Position numbers and translations under genes: made by a program | Assembly: GCA_965263225.1 (NCBI GenBank) | Contig: CBDHHG010000033.1 | Span: forward strand, 248,001 to 312,000 | Origin: DT-111 sp965263225 | Lineage (GTDB): Bacteria > Bacteroidota > Bacteroidia > Chitinophagales > Saprospiraceae | Length of the DNA stretch: 64,000 nucleotides | Direction: 5' to 3' | Shown: one piece after another, positions 8,603 through 17,701 of the stretch | Layout: each line of letters opens with the position of its first letter | How positions within the stretch are numbered: position 1 is the stretch's first letter | The notes under the pieces: model-generated | The model's input: the letters and a program-made list of their open reading frames with translations, nothing else | Databases searched by the model: none | What the model was told of the DNA's origin: nothing

Positions 8603-9343
8603 ATGGAATACATCATTTATGAAGCTAAGGATGGCGTAGCTCAAATCACCTTGAATCGCCCCGATGCACTCAACGCCTTGAATCCGGCTATGATGGTCGA
8701 ATTGCGTACTGTACTCCTCAATATTCAGGCTGATGATACGATCAAAGTAGTAATTGTGCAGGGCGCTGGGCGAGCCTTTTCAGCTGGTGTCGATATAAAA
8801 GCTACGACCTCCGAAGGATTTCAGAAGGGAGGCAGTTTCATGGATGTGGGCAAAGAAGTAGGGGATCTGATCTTGAATCTTCCTAAAGTAACGATCGCTA
8901 AAGTACATGGCTACTGTTTTACAGGGGCATTAGAAATGATGCTATTCTTTGATATGGCATTTTGTACAGAGGAGACTCAATTCGGAGATACGCACGCTAA
9001 ATGGAGTGTAATGCCACGTTGGGGTATGTCGCAGCGTCTGGCCAGGAGGGTCGGATTGGCCAAAGCTAAGGAACTCACCTTCCGCGCGATGCGGGTTAAA
9101 GGGCCTGAAGCTGAAAGAATCGGACTAGTCAATCGAGCCTTTACAGCGGGGGAATTCGACGGCGAAATAGACCGCATTGTAGCCGAAATCAAGGAAAATA
9201 GCTTTGCGGCCATACAAGCCATCAAACGCTTATACAACGAGGGCTACAATACGACGCTTCGAGAAGGGCTACTACTAGAATTAGCGGCTGACACCTACTT
9301 GCCAGATACCGATGCGCAGTTGGCAAAATTTCAGAAGAAATAA
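8603..9343 (+). CDS. Crotonase-fold protein lacking the usual hydratase glutamate
   Basis: The 246-residue protein has the enoyl-CoA hydratase/isomerase fold. GAGRAFSAGVDI (residues 54-65) and GYCFTGALEM (103-112) form the CoA site and oxyanion hole. Where hydratases carry the first catalytic Glu, this protein has GDTHAKWSVMPRWGMSQRL (128-146), with His replacing Glu. The second Glu region (VGLAKAKELTF) retains an acidic residue. This sub-group with the DTHxKW motif exists in many bacteria with unassigned activity, so ordinary enoyl-CoA hydration is doubtful. The next gene, 18 bp downstream, is a second crotonase, so the pair probably acts on successive steps of one acyl-CoA pathway. Confidence 0.85.
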   Translation: MEYIIYEAKDGVAQITLNRPDALNALNPAMMVELRTVLLNIQADDTIKVVIVQGAGRAFSAGVDIKATTSEGFQKGGSFMDVGKEVGDLILNLPKVTIAKVHGYCFTGALEMMLFFDMAFCTEETQFGDTHAKWSVMPRWGMSQRLARRVGLAKAKELTFRAMRVKGPEAERIGLVNRAFTAGEFDGEIDRIVAEIKENSFAAIQAIKRLYNEGYNTTLREGLLLELAADTYLPDTDAQLAKFQKK

Positions 9344-9361
9344 AGGAAAACTTCAACAAGA

Positions 9362-10162
9362 ATGGAAAATAGAGTTGACATACAGATAGATCGGCACATT
9401 GCCATTGTAAAATTGAACCGCCCAGAGAAGATGAATGCCTTGGACACCGCTATGTTCGATGCTATTATCGAGGCAGGTGAACAATGTGCAGCTAATCCCA
9501 GTATTAGAGCGGTAGTGCTTTGCGGAGCGGGTCGAGCCTTTTGCGCTGGCTTGGATCTAGGCAATTTCAGCCCGGACAATGCGGATAGCATATCGAGCAA
9601 TCCCTTAGAAACGCGAACGCATGGCATTGCCAACAAATGGCAAAAAGCAGCCTGGGTTTGGCGGGAACTACCCGTTCCTGTCATTGCCGCAGTACATGGT
9701 GTCTCTTTTGGGGGTGGTTTGCAGATCATGCTGGGGGCAGATATCAAATTCGTTGCTCCGGACACCAAATTGTGCATTTTGGAAGTAAAATGGGGCATCA
9801 TCCCTGATATGGCGGGCACTCAATTGATGCGCCACAGCGTTCGCGATGACATTATTCGTGAGTTAACCTATACGCATCGTGTTTTTTCGGGTGAAGAAGC
9901 CGTGAATTATGGTTTTGCAACCCACACTTCGGACACACCACTGGAAGATGCGATCAAACTGGCTAAGGAAATTGCTAGCAAAAGCCCTAGCGCCGTGGTC
10001 ATGGCCAAAGACTTGCTCAATAAAGCCCCTTACTTGAATGTAGAGACAGGGCTCCTGGAAGAATCTATTCTACAGGACAAGATCATCGGTAAAAAGAACC
10101 AGTTGGAAGCTATTTTTGCCGGTTTGCAGAAGCGGGATGGACAGTTTGATGACTTTCGGTAG
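9362..10162 (+). CDS. Crotonase, residues match delta3,5-delta2,4-dienoyl-CoA isomerase
   Basis: The 266-residue protein carries GAGRAFCAGLDL (CoA binding) and GGGLQIMLGAD (oxyanion hole and start of the core helix). The active-site stretch is LEVKWGIIPDMAGTQ, placing Glu at about 141 and Asp at about 149, with Asp127 in ADIKF. The Glu-8-Asp spacing is that of dienoyl-CoA isomerase (ECH1), where Glu196 and Asp204 do the proton shuttle, whereas hydratases have Gly or another residue at the second position. By family knowledge this favours isomerisation of dienoyl-CoA. Substrate and pathway are inferred. It is 18 bp after the other crotonase and probably in the same operon. Confidence 0.88.
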   Translation: MENRVDIQIDRHIAIVKLNRPEKMNALDTAMFDAIIEAGEQCAANPSIRAVVLCGAGRAFCAGLDLGNFSPDNADSISSNPLETRTHGIANKWQKAAWVWRELPVPVIAAVHGVSFGGGLQIMLGADIKFVAPDTKLCILEVKWGIIPDMAGTQLMRHSVRDDIIRELTYTHRVFSGEEAVNYGFATHTSDTPLEDAIKLAKEIASKSPSAVVMAKDLLNKAPYLNVETGLLEESILQDKIIGKKNQLEAIFAGLQKRDGQFDDFR

Positions 10163-10239
10163 TACTTTTTTTCGTTAGAACCAGCAAAAGAAGTGCACTT
10201 GGCAAGATAGTCTCCCTAGAGACAGGCTAGGTCAGGGAA

Positions 10240-11133
10240 TTAGGCTTTTCGTTCCTTTTGGAAAGCCTCTACTCTTTCTGGGCTGATCTCAGGTGTACCG
10301 CCCGAATGAGTAGCCACTAGTGCCCCTACTGCACATCCAAAGTCGAGACAATCCAGCGTCGATTTACCAAACAACATGCTGGTTAGAAATCCAGCCAGAA
10401 AAGAGTCGCCACTACCCACCGTGTCCTTTACAGTAACCGGGTAGCCCGGATGTTCATGCCAGCCAGCCTGATCTCGACAAGCAGCCCCCTTACTTCCCCT
10501 GGTCACGATTACCTTTTGTAAGCCGAATCGATCAATCAGGTATTGAGTCATGGAGGGCATATCCGGCGATTGGTCAAACCATTCGGCCAATAGCTCTAAT
10601 TCATCATCATTGGTCTTTACAATATCTGCTTGTTCCAATAGTGCTGAAATGGAAGCGGAACTAAAAAAGGGCTCCCGCAAATTCACATCAAACACCCTCA
10701 GCCTGGCTCGCTGAAGCAGCTCTTCCAAACATGCCTTAGACCTCTCCCCCCTCGTCACCAAACTACCAAACACCAAAATATCTGCTTGTTGCACCGCCGT
10801 TTTCATCGGCTCCGTAATTTGGATATCATCCCAAGCTACTCCCTCTACAATTTCATAGGAAGCCGAACCTTTTTCATCTAAATGAACCTTCACGACACTA
10901 GTGGGTAAAGTCTCACTTCGCTGGACCAAAGCTATACCTATCTTCTTCTCCCCTAGAAAATCAATTAAATCATCCCCCAAGGAATCCTGCCCCACACTAC
11001 TAATCATGGTGGACTGAGCCCCTAGTTGCCTGGCATGATGGGCCACGTTCATAGGTGCGCCACCGGCCACCTTGCCGGATGGAAGCATATCCCAAAGCAC
11101 TTCTCCAAAACAAATGATGGAAGGTTGTTTCAT
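10240..11133 (-). CDS. PfkB-family sugar kinase (fructokinase-like)
   Basis: The 297-residue protein starts MKQPSIICFGEVLWDMLPSG, then GGAPMNVAHHARQLG (residues 24-38), the sugar-binding N-terminal motif of fructokinases. The C-terminal signature is DTVGSGDSFLAGFL with the catalytic base Asp at about 243. GSGD replaces the usual GAGD, a common variant. Members phosphorylate fructose, ribose, 2-keto-3-deoxygluconate or related sugars with ATP in the cytoplasm; the closest motif match is fructokinase, but the substrate is not proven. It is a single gene transcribed against the crotonases. Confidence 0.9.
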   Translation of the reverse strand: MKQPSIICFGEVLWDMLPSGKVAGGAPMNVAHHARQLGAQSTMISSVGQDSLGDDLIDFLGEKKIGIALVQRSETLPTSVVKVHLDEKGSASYEIVEGVAWDDIQITEPMKTAVQQADILVFGSLVTRGERSKACLEELLQRARLRVFDVNLREPFFSSASISALLEQADIVKTNDDELELLAEWFDQSPDMPSMTQYLIDRFGLQKVIVTRGSKGAACRDQAGWHEHPGYPVTVKDTVGSGDSFLAGFLTSMLFGKSTLDCLDFGCAVGALVATHSGGTPEISPERVEAFQKERKA

Positions 11134-11472
11134 ACGATTATCTGACCATTTAGCTGATTAAGGGCTACCGTAGGCCCAGGAGTGGGTAAATATAGGAGAT
11201 TTATGGAAACAGCACTTTTTAATTCGCCAGAGAAGATCCGAAGTAAGGAGTGCTTAGAATAAATAGAGTCCTATTGTTCCTTATTTTCTAAACAAACAAC
11301 GTAAATTACAGTTACATAGATATTAGGACTTCGGCCTCTCTGATTCAGGGCCTTCTTGATAGGTTAAATAAGTTATTCTGGCATTAGCCCATTACATATT
11401 CTTGCGGCCGAGTTGTACCAGCTTTGCCCACCAATGTAACTTATTACCTTAGATTTTTAAAAATCACTCAAG
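11134..11472. other. Intergenic region, divergent promoters
   Basis: These 339 bases lie between the divergent sugar-kinase and TonB-receptor genes and must contain both promoters. I see no repeat, RNA structure or small ORF that stands out. Confidence 0.5.
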
Positions 11473-13854
11473 ATGACCCGCTTATCTTTTTCTGTTTTAA
11501 CGCTAATCTTTTTAGTGGCTAGTTTAGGCCTGTCAGCACAAGCCGATAGGATCAAGGTCTTTGGGCTAGTCCAAGACCAAAACACTCGACAACCCATAGA
11601 ATTTGCCACGGTGATGTTGGCGGACAAGGATACCAAAGCGGCCATTACGGGAGCAAGCACTAACGAAAAGGGTGCCTTTGAGTTGACGGTCAAACAAGAG
11701 AATTTTTATGTGGAGATTAGCTTTATTGGTTTCAAGACACAGCAAATCACTGATTTCACCCTAAACAACGGGATCGTAGACCTAGGTACCATCCTATTGG
11801 CAGATAATAGCCAGCAGTTGGATGAGGTAGTGGTACGAGCCGAAAAATCTCAGACGGAGTTTAAACTGGACAAGCGAGTATTTAATGTGGGGAAAGACCT
11901 GAGTAGTACCGGAGCAAGTGCCTTAGAGGTACTAAATAATGTACCTTCAGTTAATGTTAGCATTGAAGGAGACATTAGTCTTCGAGGAAGTCAAGGGGTG
12001 CAAATTTTGATCAATGGAAAACCCTCGGTTATTGCTAGCGAACAAGGAAACGCTCTAGGTACGATCACCGCCGAAATGATCGACCGGATTGAGGTGATCA
12101 CCAACCCTTCCGCGAAATACGATGCGGAAGGTACCTCGGGGATCATAAATATCGTGATCAAAAAGGAAGAACGCAAAGGCATTAATGGCTCTATCTCCCT
12201 AAATACGGGCAGCCCTCATAATCACAGTGTTGGCCTCAGCCTCAACCGCCGCACCGAACGTTTCAATCTCTTCAGTCAAATTGGCGTGGGCTATCGCGAA
12301 CTCCCCAATGACACAGAAAACATCAATCGGGACCTGAACAACAATACCTCCGTACTTTCCAATGGAGAAGAATTTCGGAATGAAACCTTTTACAACTTCA
12401 TTTTAGGTGCCGACTATCACATCAATAAGTACAACATCCTAACCCTGTCCGGCAATTTTGCTTACGAAGTTGAAGATCAGCCCTCACGTACCGAGTTTCA
12501 GTTTGTGGATGCCCTAGGTGTGGTTACTAATGAATGGTTTAGGGAAGAAGAAACCGAAGCGACCAATCCCAAATGGCAATATGAACTGCAGTACAAAAAG
12601 AGTTTTGAGGACGACGAGGATCATATGTTGCTGTTCAGCGCTTTAGGAACTTCCTTTGCCAAAGACCAAAGCTCTAACTTTTTCAATACTACCACCGCAG
12701 GCAGTGAGGTAAGCGGGACACAGGAAACTCGCACCAACTTTGAGGAAACGGAATACACCTTCAAACTGGATTACACGAAACCCTTCAACAAGCAATTTAG
12801 CATAGAAACCGGAGCTCAGTATGTAATTAAAGACGTCAGCAATGACTTCGCCGTTGACGATTGGATTGATGGGGAATTTGTCAACAACCCCAATCTCACC
12901 AATATCTTTGAGTATGATCAAAAGGTATTGGGCGTGTATGGAACGGGGGCCTATGAAAATGATCAATGGGGTTTGAAGTTGGGACTGCGTTTAGAAAACA
13001 CCAATCTCAATACTTTCCTGGTAAACACACAAGAGAGCAACCAGCAGAATTTCACCAATCTATTTCCCAGCGCACATACTTCCTATAAACTCACAGATAA
13101 CTTCTCCTTGCAGGCTGGCTATTCTCGCCGGATCTTCCGGCCACGCCTCTGGGACTTGAACCCCTTCTTTAACATTCGAAATAACTTCAGCATTCGTACC
13201 GGTAATCCAGATCTGCTACCGGAATTCACCGATTCGTATGAAATATCCAGTATCTACATTGCTGGTTCGGCTTCCTTCAATTTTTCCATCTACCAGCGTT
13301 ACACCACGGACGTTGTGGAACGGGTATCTACCTTCGAAAACAATGTGAACATTTTCAAACCCTATAATATCGGTACCAATCGAGCAACCGGGATTGAAAT
13401 CAACGGTAAATACACCGTATCTAAAAACTTCTCGATTAACGGTGATATCAACTACAATTACTTTAATCGAAAAGGGGAATTGGAAGGCACTAACTTCGAT
13501 TTCAGCGCAGACCAATGGACCAGCAAGATGACAGCCAAGTTCAAGCTACCTGCTGGGATTGATTTTGAAGCCACTGGCCAATACGAATCTCGCCAACAAA
13601 CGGTCCAAAGTTTGATCTCTGGCAACCTCTTTATGGACATGGGTATCCGCAAGAAAATCCTCAAAGGGAGAGGTGTGATCAACTTTAGTGCTCGCGATCT
13701 CTTTGCTTCGCGCATTCGAGAAAGCGTGACCGAGCAGCCTACCTTTTACGTCTATAGCTGGCGCCAGCGCGGACGCTTCCTCACCCTAGGTTTTAGTTAT
13801 GGCTTTGGTAAAGGTGAGGCCATGGAATTCTCTGGACAAAGAAGGAGACGCTAG
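11473..13854 (+). CDS. TonB-dependent-type outer-membrane receptor with CarboxypepD-like domain
   Basis: The 793-residue protein has a signal peptide (MTRLSFSVLTLIFLVASLGLSAQ), then a CarboxypepD-reg-like beta-sandwich (IKVFGLVQDQNTRQPIEFATV to about residue 115) as in many Bacteroidota receptors. A plug domain follows: ALEVLNNVPSVNVSIEGD, LRGSQGVQILINGKPS and ...AEMIDRIEVITNPSAKYDAEGTSGIINI. The rest is a long beta barrel of the OMP_b-brl_2 kind with aromatic strand ends. Receptors of this class import or sense iron chelates, metals or small ligands; the ligand is unknown. The downstream PepSY-type membrane protein (14121) hints at siderophore or iron use. Confidence 0.9.
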   Translation: MTRLSFSVLTLIFLVASLGLSAQADRIKVFGLVQDQNTRQPIEFATVMLADKDTKAAITGASTNEKGAFELTVKQENFYVEISFIGFKTQQITDFTLNNGIVDLGTILLADNSQQLDEVVVRAEKSQTEFKLDKRVFNVGKDLSSTGASALEVLNNVPSVNVSIEGDISLRGSQGVQILINGKPSVIASEQGNALGTITAEMIDRIEVITNPSAKYDAEGTSGIINIVIKKEERKGINGSISLNTGSPHNHSVGLSLNRRTERFNLFSQIGVGYRELPNDTENINRDLNNNTSVLSNGEEFRNETFYNFILGADYHINKYNILTLSGNFAYEVEDQPSRTEFQFVDALGVVTNEWFREEETEATNPKWQYELQYKKSFEDDEDHMLLFSALGTSFAKDQSSNFFNTTTAGSEVSGTQETRTNFEETEYTFKLDYTKPFNKQFSIETGAQYVIKDVSNDFAVDDWIDGEFVNNPNLTNIFEYDQKVLGVYGTGAYENDQWGLKLGLRLENTNLNTFLVNTQESNQQNFTNLFPSAHTSYKLTDNFSLQAGYSRRIFRPRLWDLNPFFNIRNNFSIRTGNPDLLPEFTDSYEISSIYIAGSASFNFSIYQRYTTDVVERVSTFENNVNIFKPYNIGTNRATGIEINGKYTVSKNFSINGDINYNYFNRKGELEGTNFDFSADQWTSKMTAKFKLPAGIDFEATGQYESRQQTVQSLISGNLFMDMGIRKKILKGRGVINFSARDLFASRIRESVTEQPTFYVYSWRQRGRFLTLGFSYGFGKGEAMEFSGQRRRR

Positions 13855-13920
13855 CTTTGCTGCACGTCATGACTTGACGGCGTGATCCTCGAAGTCATCG
13901 AAGAATGTAAATCGGTTGTT

Positions 13921-13942
13921 CAACTGCCGATAACGGTAGTTC
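13921..13942 (+). terminator. Possible terminator after the TonB receptor gene
   Basis: AACTGCCG (13922-13929) and CGGTAGTT (13934-13941) pair with one G-U and an ATAA loop. A T-rich stretch (TATTTTATC) lies about ten bases downstream. The stem is compact but the T-run is not adjacent, so termination is only plausible. Confidence 0.35.
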
Positions 13943-14120
13943 GAAGATTCTATTTTATCATATTGCCTTTTGAGTTTACTTTCGGCCTCCGAAGGTCCTA
14001 AAAATTAATCCCCCTTCCAACCGGTGCTAGTTCGATTAGAACCTTCCTTTTCTCCACCGGGTCTTATGGTGGAGAACACGTTCCAAATATTACTTAACCT
14101 CTAGATAGTGAAAAAAGGAA

Positions 14121-14636
14121 ATGGCAAAACAACAAACACCCGGCACCTATATGCGTGTCATCCATCGGTATCTCGGTTTCTTTCTGGCTGGTATTATGGC
14201 TGTCTATGCACTTAGTGGCATTGTACTGATTTTCCGGAATACTGATTTTCTGAAGAAAGAGCGCAAGCATGAATTAGTAGTCGCTAAGAACCTACCCGCA
14301 GCACAACTGGGAGAAGCTTTAAAAATACGAAGGCTAAAGGTCACCCAATCTGAAGGGGACATGATGTATTTCGAAAATGGTTCCTATCAAAGTAGTACGG
14401 GCAAAGCTGAATATACGACTAAGCGACTACCCTACGTCCTTGATAAAATGACGAAACTGCACAAGGCCAACACCAATAGTCCCTTGTATTGGCTCAACAT
14501 TTTCTTTGGTGTATCGCTTTTGTTCTTCGTCGTATCTGCTTTTTGGATGTTTCGCCCCACAACCAGTGTTTTCAGGAAAGGACTATACTTTACCCTGGGT
14601 GGAATCCTATTGACCTTATTCTTGCTCTTTGTTTAG
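14121..14636 (+). CDS. Small PepSY-associated membrane protein
   Basis: The 171-residue protein has an N-terminal helix YLGFFLAGIMAVYALSGIVLIFRNTDFLK, typical of PepSY-associated TM proteins (R-x-x-H-R-x-L-G-x-x-x-x motif as MRVIHRYLGFFLA), a periplasmic loop of about 80 residues, and two C-terminal helices (WLNIFFGVSLLFFVVSAFWMF and YFTLGGILLTLFLLFV). Proteins of this type sit beside siderophore receptors and are thought to help reductive iron release. Full-length relatives have two PepSY repeats and about 350-500 residues, so this is a short form. Its place 266 bp after a TonB-type receptor fits such a role, by inference. Confidence 0.75.
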   Translation: MAKQQTPGTYMRVIHRYLGFFLAGIMAVYALSGIVLIFRNTDFLKKERKHELVVAKNLPAAQLGEALKIRRLKVTQSEGDMMYFENGSYQSSTGKAEYTTKRLPYVLDKMTKLHKANTNSPLYWLNIFFGVSLLFFVVSAFWMFRPTTSVFRKGLYFTLGGILLTLFLLFV

Positions 14637-14734
14637 GTGAACGGAAAGACCGTCGTTTCAGGAGAAAATTGTAGATTCAGGTGACGCTATTGTAGACATT
14701 AAACGAACACTTTCATTAACGAAACAAAACGAAA

Positions 14735-16042
14735 ATGATCCGAAGATTCACTTTGCTGTGTGCAATTCTTTTCCTGATAACTGGACAAGCCATCTCTGCT
14801 TGCTCTCCTCGTGACAATTCCTCTACTAAAGCCTTGGGAGACACTTATACTCTAATCATCGAAGGTTTTGATTGGGGTCCCGCGGTGAATAAGGTTATTT
14901 TGTCGTTGGCGGAAGAAGTCTCGCAAGTAGACAAGGCACAGTATATAGTAACTGCGACGCGAACAGCAAAGGGTGTTGATCTTCCTGCTGCGAGTGGCTC
15001 CCGGACAGTACTCCATGCCTACGTTTCTGATGCGGCAGGCCAGGTGATGCCAAAAGGTAAATTTGTCACTTTGGTTCTGGCCATAGCCCCTAATAACCCG
15101 CTAGGGTCTCCCATCCAGTATTTGCGACAAGGCGGTAGAGGCGCCAACCAATGGATTGATTATAAATTGAACATCCAAAACAAAACGAGCAATCAAATTT
15201 GGGACCAGGAAGGCGGTCGTATTATGCCTCTGATCGACAAATTTGATCTAAATGGTAAATACACCCACAAAAACGGCATAAAGTTAACTTATGCGTCTTA
15301 TGAACCCGAGAATACAAGCGGAAAGAAATCGCTGATCATTTGGCTACATGGTGGTGGCGAAGGCGGTACAGATCCGAGTATTCCGCTGATTGCCAATCGC
15401 GCTGCCAACTATGCCGCACCGGAAATCCAAAGGCATTTTGGAGGAGCCTACGTATTGGTGCCTCAAAGTCCTACCTTCTGGATGCAGAACGCTGAGGGTA
15501 GTTATACCCGTGGCCAAGTTGATGATATTTACAACCAGGCCCTAATGGGGTTGATCAAGGACTTTGTCAAAAAGAATCCGAAGATAGATACTGATCGAAT
15601 TTACGTTGGAGGTTGCTCCAATGGTGGCTACATGAGCTTGAAATTGATCCTCCAGCAGCCAGATTACTTTGCTGCGGGCTATATCAGCGCGCTGGCATAC
15701 AATTCCGAGTTTATCACGGACGAACAAATTGAAAGTATCAAGGAAGTACCGATTTGGTTTATCCACTCCAAGGACGACCCGGTAACCAAGCCTGATGAGA
15801 CAGCTGTACCTGTCTATAAGCGCTTGAAAGCGACTGGTGCCCCAAATGTCTATTTCTCCTACTTTGATCATGTGATCGATATCACTGGTGTGTTTGGGGG
15901 ACAAGGGTATCACTACAGCGGGCATTGGTCCTGGATCTATTCTCATGCCAATAAGGCCAGCTTGGATTTTGATGGAAAGCCCGTACTTCTAAATGGCAAG
16001 GCAGTTAGTGTGATGGAATGGATGGCCACCCAATCCAAATAA
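14735..16042 (+). CDS. Lipoprotein esterase of the alpha/beta-hydrolase (PHB-depolymerase-like) type
   Basis: The 435-residue protein begins with a lipoprotein signal ending ISAC (Cys23). Residues about 33-165 form an Ig-like domain (LIIEGFDWGPAVNKVIL), as in EstA-type esterases. The hydrolase domain follows: IIWLHGGGEGG (oxyanion strand, ~205), GGCSNGGYMS with the nucleophile serine near 293, HSKDDPV with the acid near 347, and a C-terminal GHWSWIY with a candidate catalytic His. These residues resemble feruloyl/acetyl-xylan esterases and PHB depolymerases. It likely cleaves an ester in the periplasm or at the surface; substrate unknown. A truncated dienelactone hydrolase follows 34 bp later. 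Confidence 0.85.
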   Translation: MIRRFTLLCAILFLITGQAISACSPRDNSSTKALGDTYTLIIEGFDWGPAVNKVILSLAEEVSQVDKAQYIVTATRTAKGVDLPAASGSRTVLHAYVSDAAGQVMPKGKFVTLVLAIAPNNPLGSPIQYLRQGGRGANQWIDYKLNIQNKTSNQIWDQEGGRIMPLIDKFDLNGKYTHKNGIKLTYASYEPENTSGKKSLIIWLHGGGEGGTDPSIPLIANRAANYAAPEIQRHFGGAYVLVPQSPTFWMQNAEGSYTRGQVDDIYNQALMGLIKDFVKKNPKIDTDRIYVGGCSNGGYMSLKLILQQPDYFAAGYISALAYNSEFITDEQIESIKEVPIWFIHSKDDPVTKPDETAVPVYKRLKATGAPNVYFSYFDHVIDITGVFGGQGYHYSGHWSWIYSHANKASLDFDGKPVLLNGKAVSVMEWMATQSK

Positions 16043-16076
16043 TTGCAAACGGAATTTTCCACTTAAAACCACCAAC

Positions 16077-16358
16077 ATGAAACTGAAACAAGAAGTCTAC
16101 GACCTTTACGATAGTTACGTGCACAGCAAAATTGATCGCCGTGAGTTTATGGAGAAAGTCAGTGTTTACGCAGTGGGAGGACTGACGGTTGGAGCTATTT
16201 TGGATTTCCTCCTGCCCAACTATCAGGATAAGCAGCAAGTGAGCGCCGATGATCCACGAGTCAAAACGGAATACATCAGAATCTACTCCGCCTATTTAGG
16301 AGACTCCGGAGAGGGGAAGAAAATAGCTAGGCAGGAATTGGCAGAGGTATCTGCCTAA
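16077..16358 (+). pseudogene. N-terminal remnant of a dienelactone hydrolase-family protein
   Basis: The 93-residue ORF reproduces the N-terminal region of YghX-like dienelactone hydrolases: LYDSYVHSKIDRREFMEKV, the hydrophobic segment VYAVGGLTVGAILDFLLPNY, and DDPRVKTEYI. In intact family members (about 280-300 residues) the strand TEYI... leads into GYLxRP, the hydrolase core with the catalytic Cys/Ser-Asp-His triad. Here that point is followed by a short unrelated tail and a stop, then a terminator, and no hydrolase core is found downstream. The catalytic domain has therefore been deleted. The ORF may still be translated, giving only a membrane-anchored or Tat-like leader peptide. Confidence 0.75.
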
Positions 16359-16378
16359 TTCTTCCGGCACAACAATAC

Positions 16379-16414
16379 AAAGGGGACTGATAGCCTATAC
16401 TTCAGTCCCCCCTT
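16379..16414. terminator. Strong bidirectional terminator
   Basis: GGGGACTGA (16382-16390) pairs perfectly with TCAGTCCCC (16402-16410) across an 11-nt loop. An A-run precedes and CCTTT follows, so it works in both directions. It separates the converging dienelactone remnant and SQR genes. Confidence 0.8.
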
Positions 16415-16439
16415 TACAATGATCACCAACTAACTTTCT

Positions 16440-17633
16440 TTAAAATGCTCGCCCTTTTAACATACCATGCCAGTACATCTTGGGTAAACCATAAGCTTTC
16501 AAGGCGTACATGCTGTAGCGCTCCTCTGCCTGATTGAAGGGAAAGCTCTCCATTGGTTGCTTATTGTAGTCAAACTCCGCCAAGATTAAGCTACCGTAGC
16601 CCGTAACTAGCGGGCAAGAGGTATAGCCATCATAGTGTTTCGGTAAAGTAGAACCTGCCAGATAAGCCATAATATTCTCTGTGGTAGTCGGTGCCTGCTT
16701 TCGAATCGCGGCACCAGTTTTAGAGGTAGGCAGGTTACTGCAATCCCCGAGGGCAAAAACATTACTGTACCGGACATGTTGTGTTGTTTCCCTATCGACT
16801 TCCACCCAACCGCTTTCCGCAGCTAGTGGGCTATTCTTGATAAAATCCGGAGCGCTCATTGGAGGAGTGACATGGATCATGTCATACTGTTCGACGGTTT
16901 TTTCCCCTGTCTCCATATGTTGGAATACCGCCTCCTTTTTATCCGGTCTTAACTCCACCAAATCTGTTTTCCATACCCGCTCAATTCCGTATCTGTCGGC
17001 TACTCTAGTCAGAGAATCAGCATATTTCTTAACGGCAAAGATGCCCGGACCACCTTTGACAAACTTTTTCTTGATATTGGCAGCGACACCATTTCTCCTC
17101 CAATGATCAGAAGCCAAATAGGTGATTTTAATTGGTGCGCCACCGCATTTAATAGGTGTGGATGGGTGAGTAAAGATGGCTGTCCCTTTCTTCAGGTTTC
17201 TTATGTTTTCAAAGGTGCTTTCCACCGTATCGTAGGAGTAATTGCTACAGACACCAGTACCCACTTTCCCTACGCTCTCCTTCAGCCCTGGGATTTTGTC
17301 CCAGTTAATCTGAATCCCTGCCGCCACGACGAGGACATCATAGGTATGAGATTCACCACCAGCCAAGGTGATGGAATTGTTATCGGGATCAAAAGTAGTA
17401 ACACTATCCTTAATCCAATCCGCTCCGGGCGGGATATAGTCTTGCTCTAGCCGCTCTGAGACTTCCTTCGGAAACACGCCAGCCCCCACTAATGTCCAGA
17501 TTGGCTGATAGTAGTGTTTTTCACTTGGATCCACAACGGTTACTGCTGGAGGATTAGGTTTATTGCGTAGCATTGCCGCTACCGTTAGGCCTGCGCTTCC
17601 GCCGCCTATAACTAATACTTGATGGTGAGCCAT
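16440..17633 (-). CDS. sqr: Sulfide:quinone oxidoreductase (SQOR/HMT2-like)
   Basis: The enzyme oxidises sulfide to a persulfide or sulfane sulfur and passes electrons to quinone at the inner face of the cytoplasmic membrane. I chose ATG 17633 (MAHHQVLVIGGGSAGLTVAAML, FAD-binding GxGxxG) over 17651. The three cysteines of SQR are present: Cys129 (GTGVCSNYSYD), Cys163 (IKCGGAPIK) and Cys340 (YTSCPLVTGYG). The blocks PTPIKCGGAPIKITYL-like, HVTPPMSAPDFI and GDCSNLPTSKTGAA match mitochondrial SQOR and yeast HMT2 rather than the short photosynthetic SQRs. At about 397 residues it is normal length. It is second in a unit after the DUF1641 gene, 68 bp upstream, and lies behind operator 18356-18375. 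Confidence 0.92.
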   Translation of the reverse strand: MAHHQVLVIGGGSAGLTVAAMLRNKPNPPAVTVVDPSEKHYYQPIWTLVGAGVFPKEVSERLEQDYIPPGADWIKDSVTTFDPDNNSITLAGGESHTYDVLVVAAGIQINWDKIPGLKESVGKVGTGVCSNYSYDTVESTFENIRNLKKGTAIFTHPSTPIKCGGAPIKITYLASDHWRRNGVAANIKKKFVKGGPGIFAVKKYADSLTRVADRYGIERVWKTDLVELRPDKKEAVFQHMETGEKTVEQYDMIHVTPPMSAPDFIKNSPLAAESGWVEVDRETTQHVRYSNVFALGDCSNLPTSKTGAAIRKQAPTTTENIMAYLAGSTLPKHYDGYTSCPLVTGYGSLILAEFDYNKQPMESFPFNQAEERYSMYALKAYGLPKMYWHGMLKGRAF

Positions 17634-17701
17634 AATTTTGTCATTTAGCATTCTCCAAAAGCCACCTGGGACAACAAGTAGCTTCCAATGCTTCTGTTTG
17701 T

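Noticed and set aside
9331..9819. 162-codon minus-strand frame over the crotonase genes
   Set aside because: Antisense shadow; the crotonase frames carry clear motifs.
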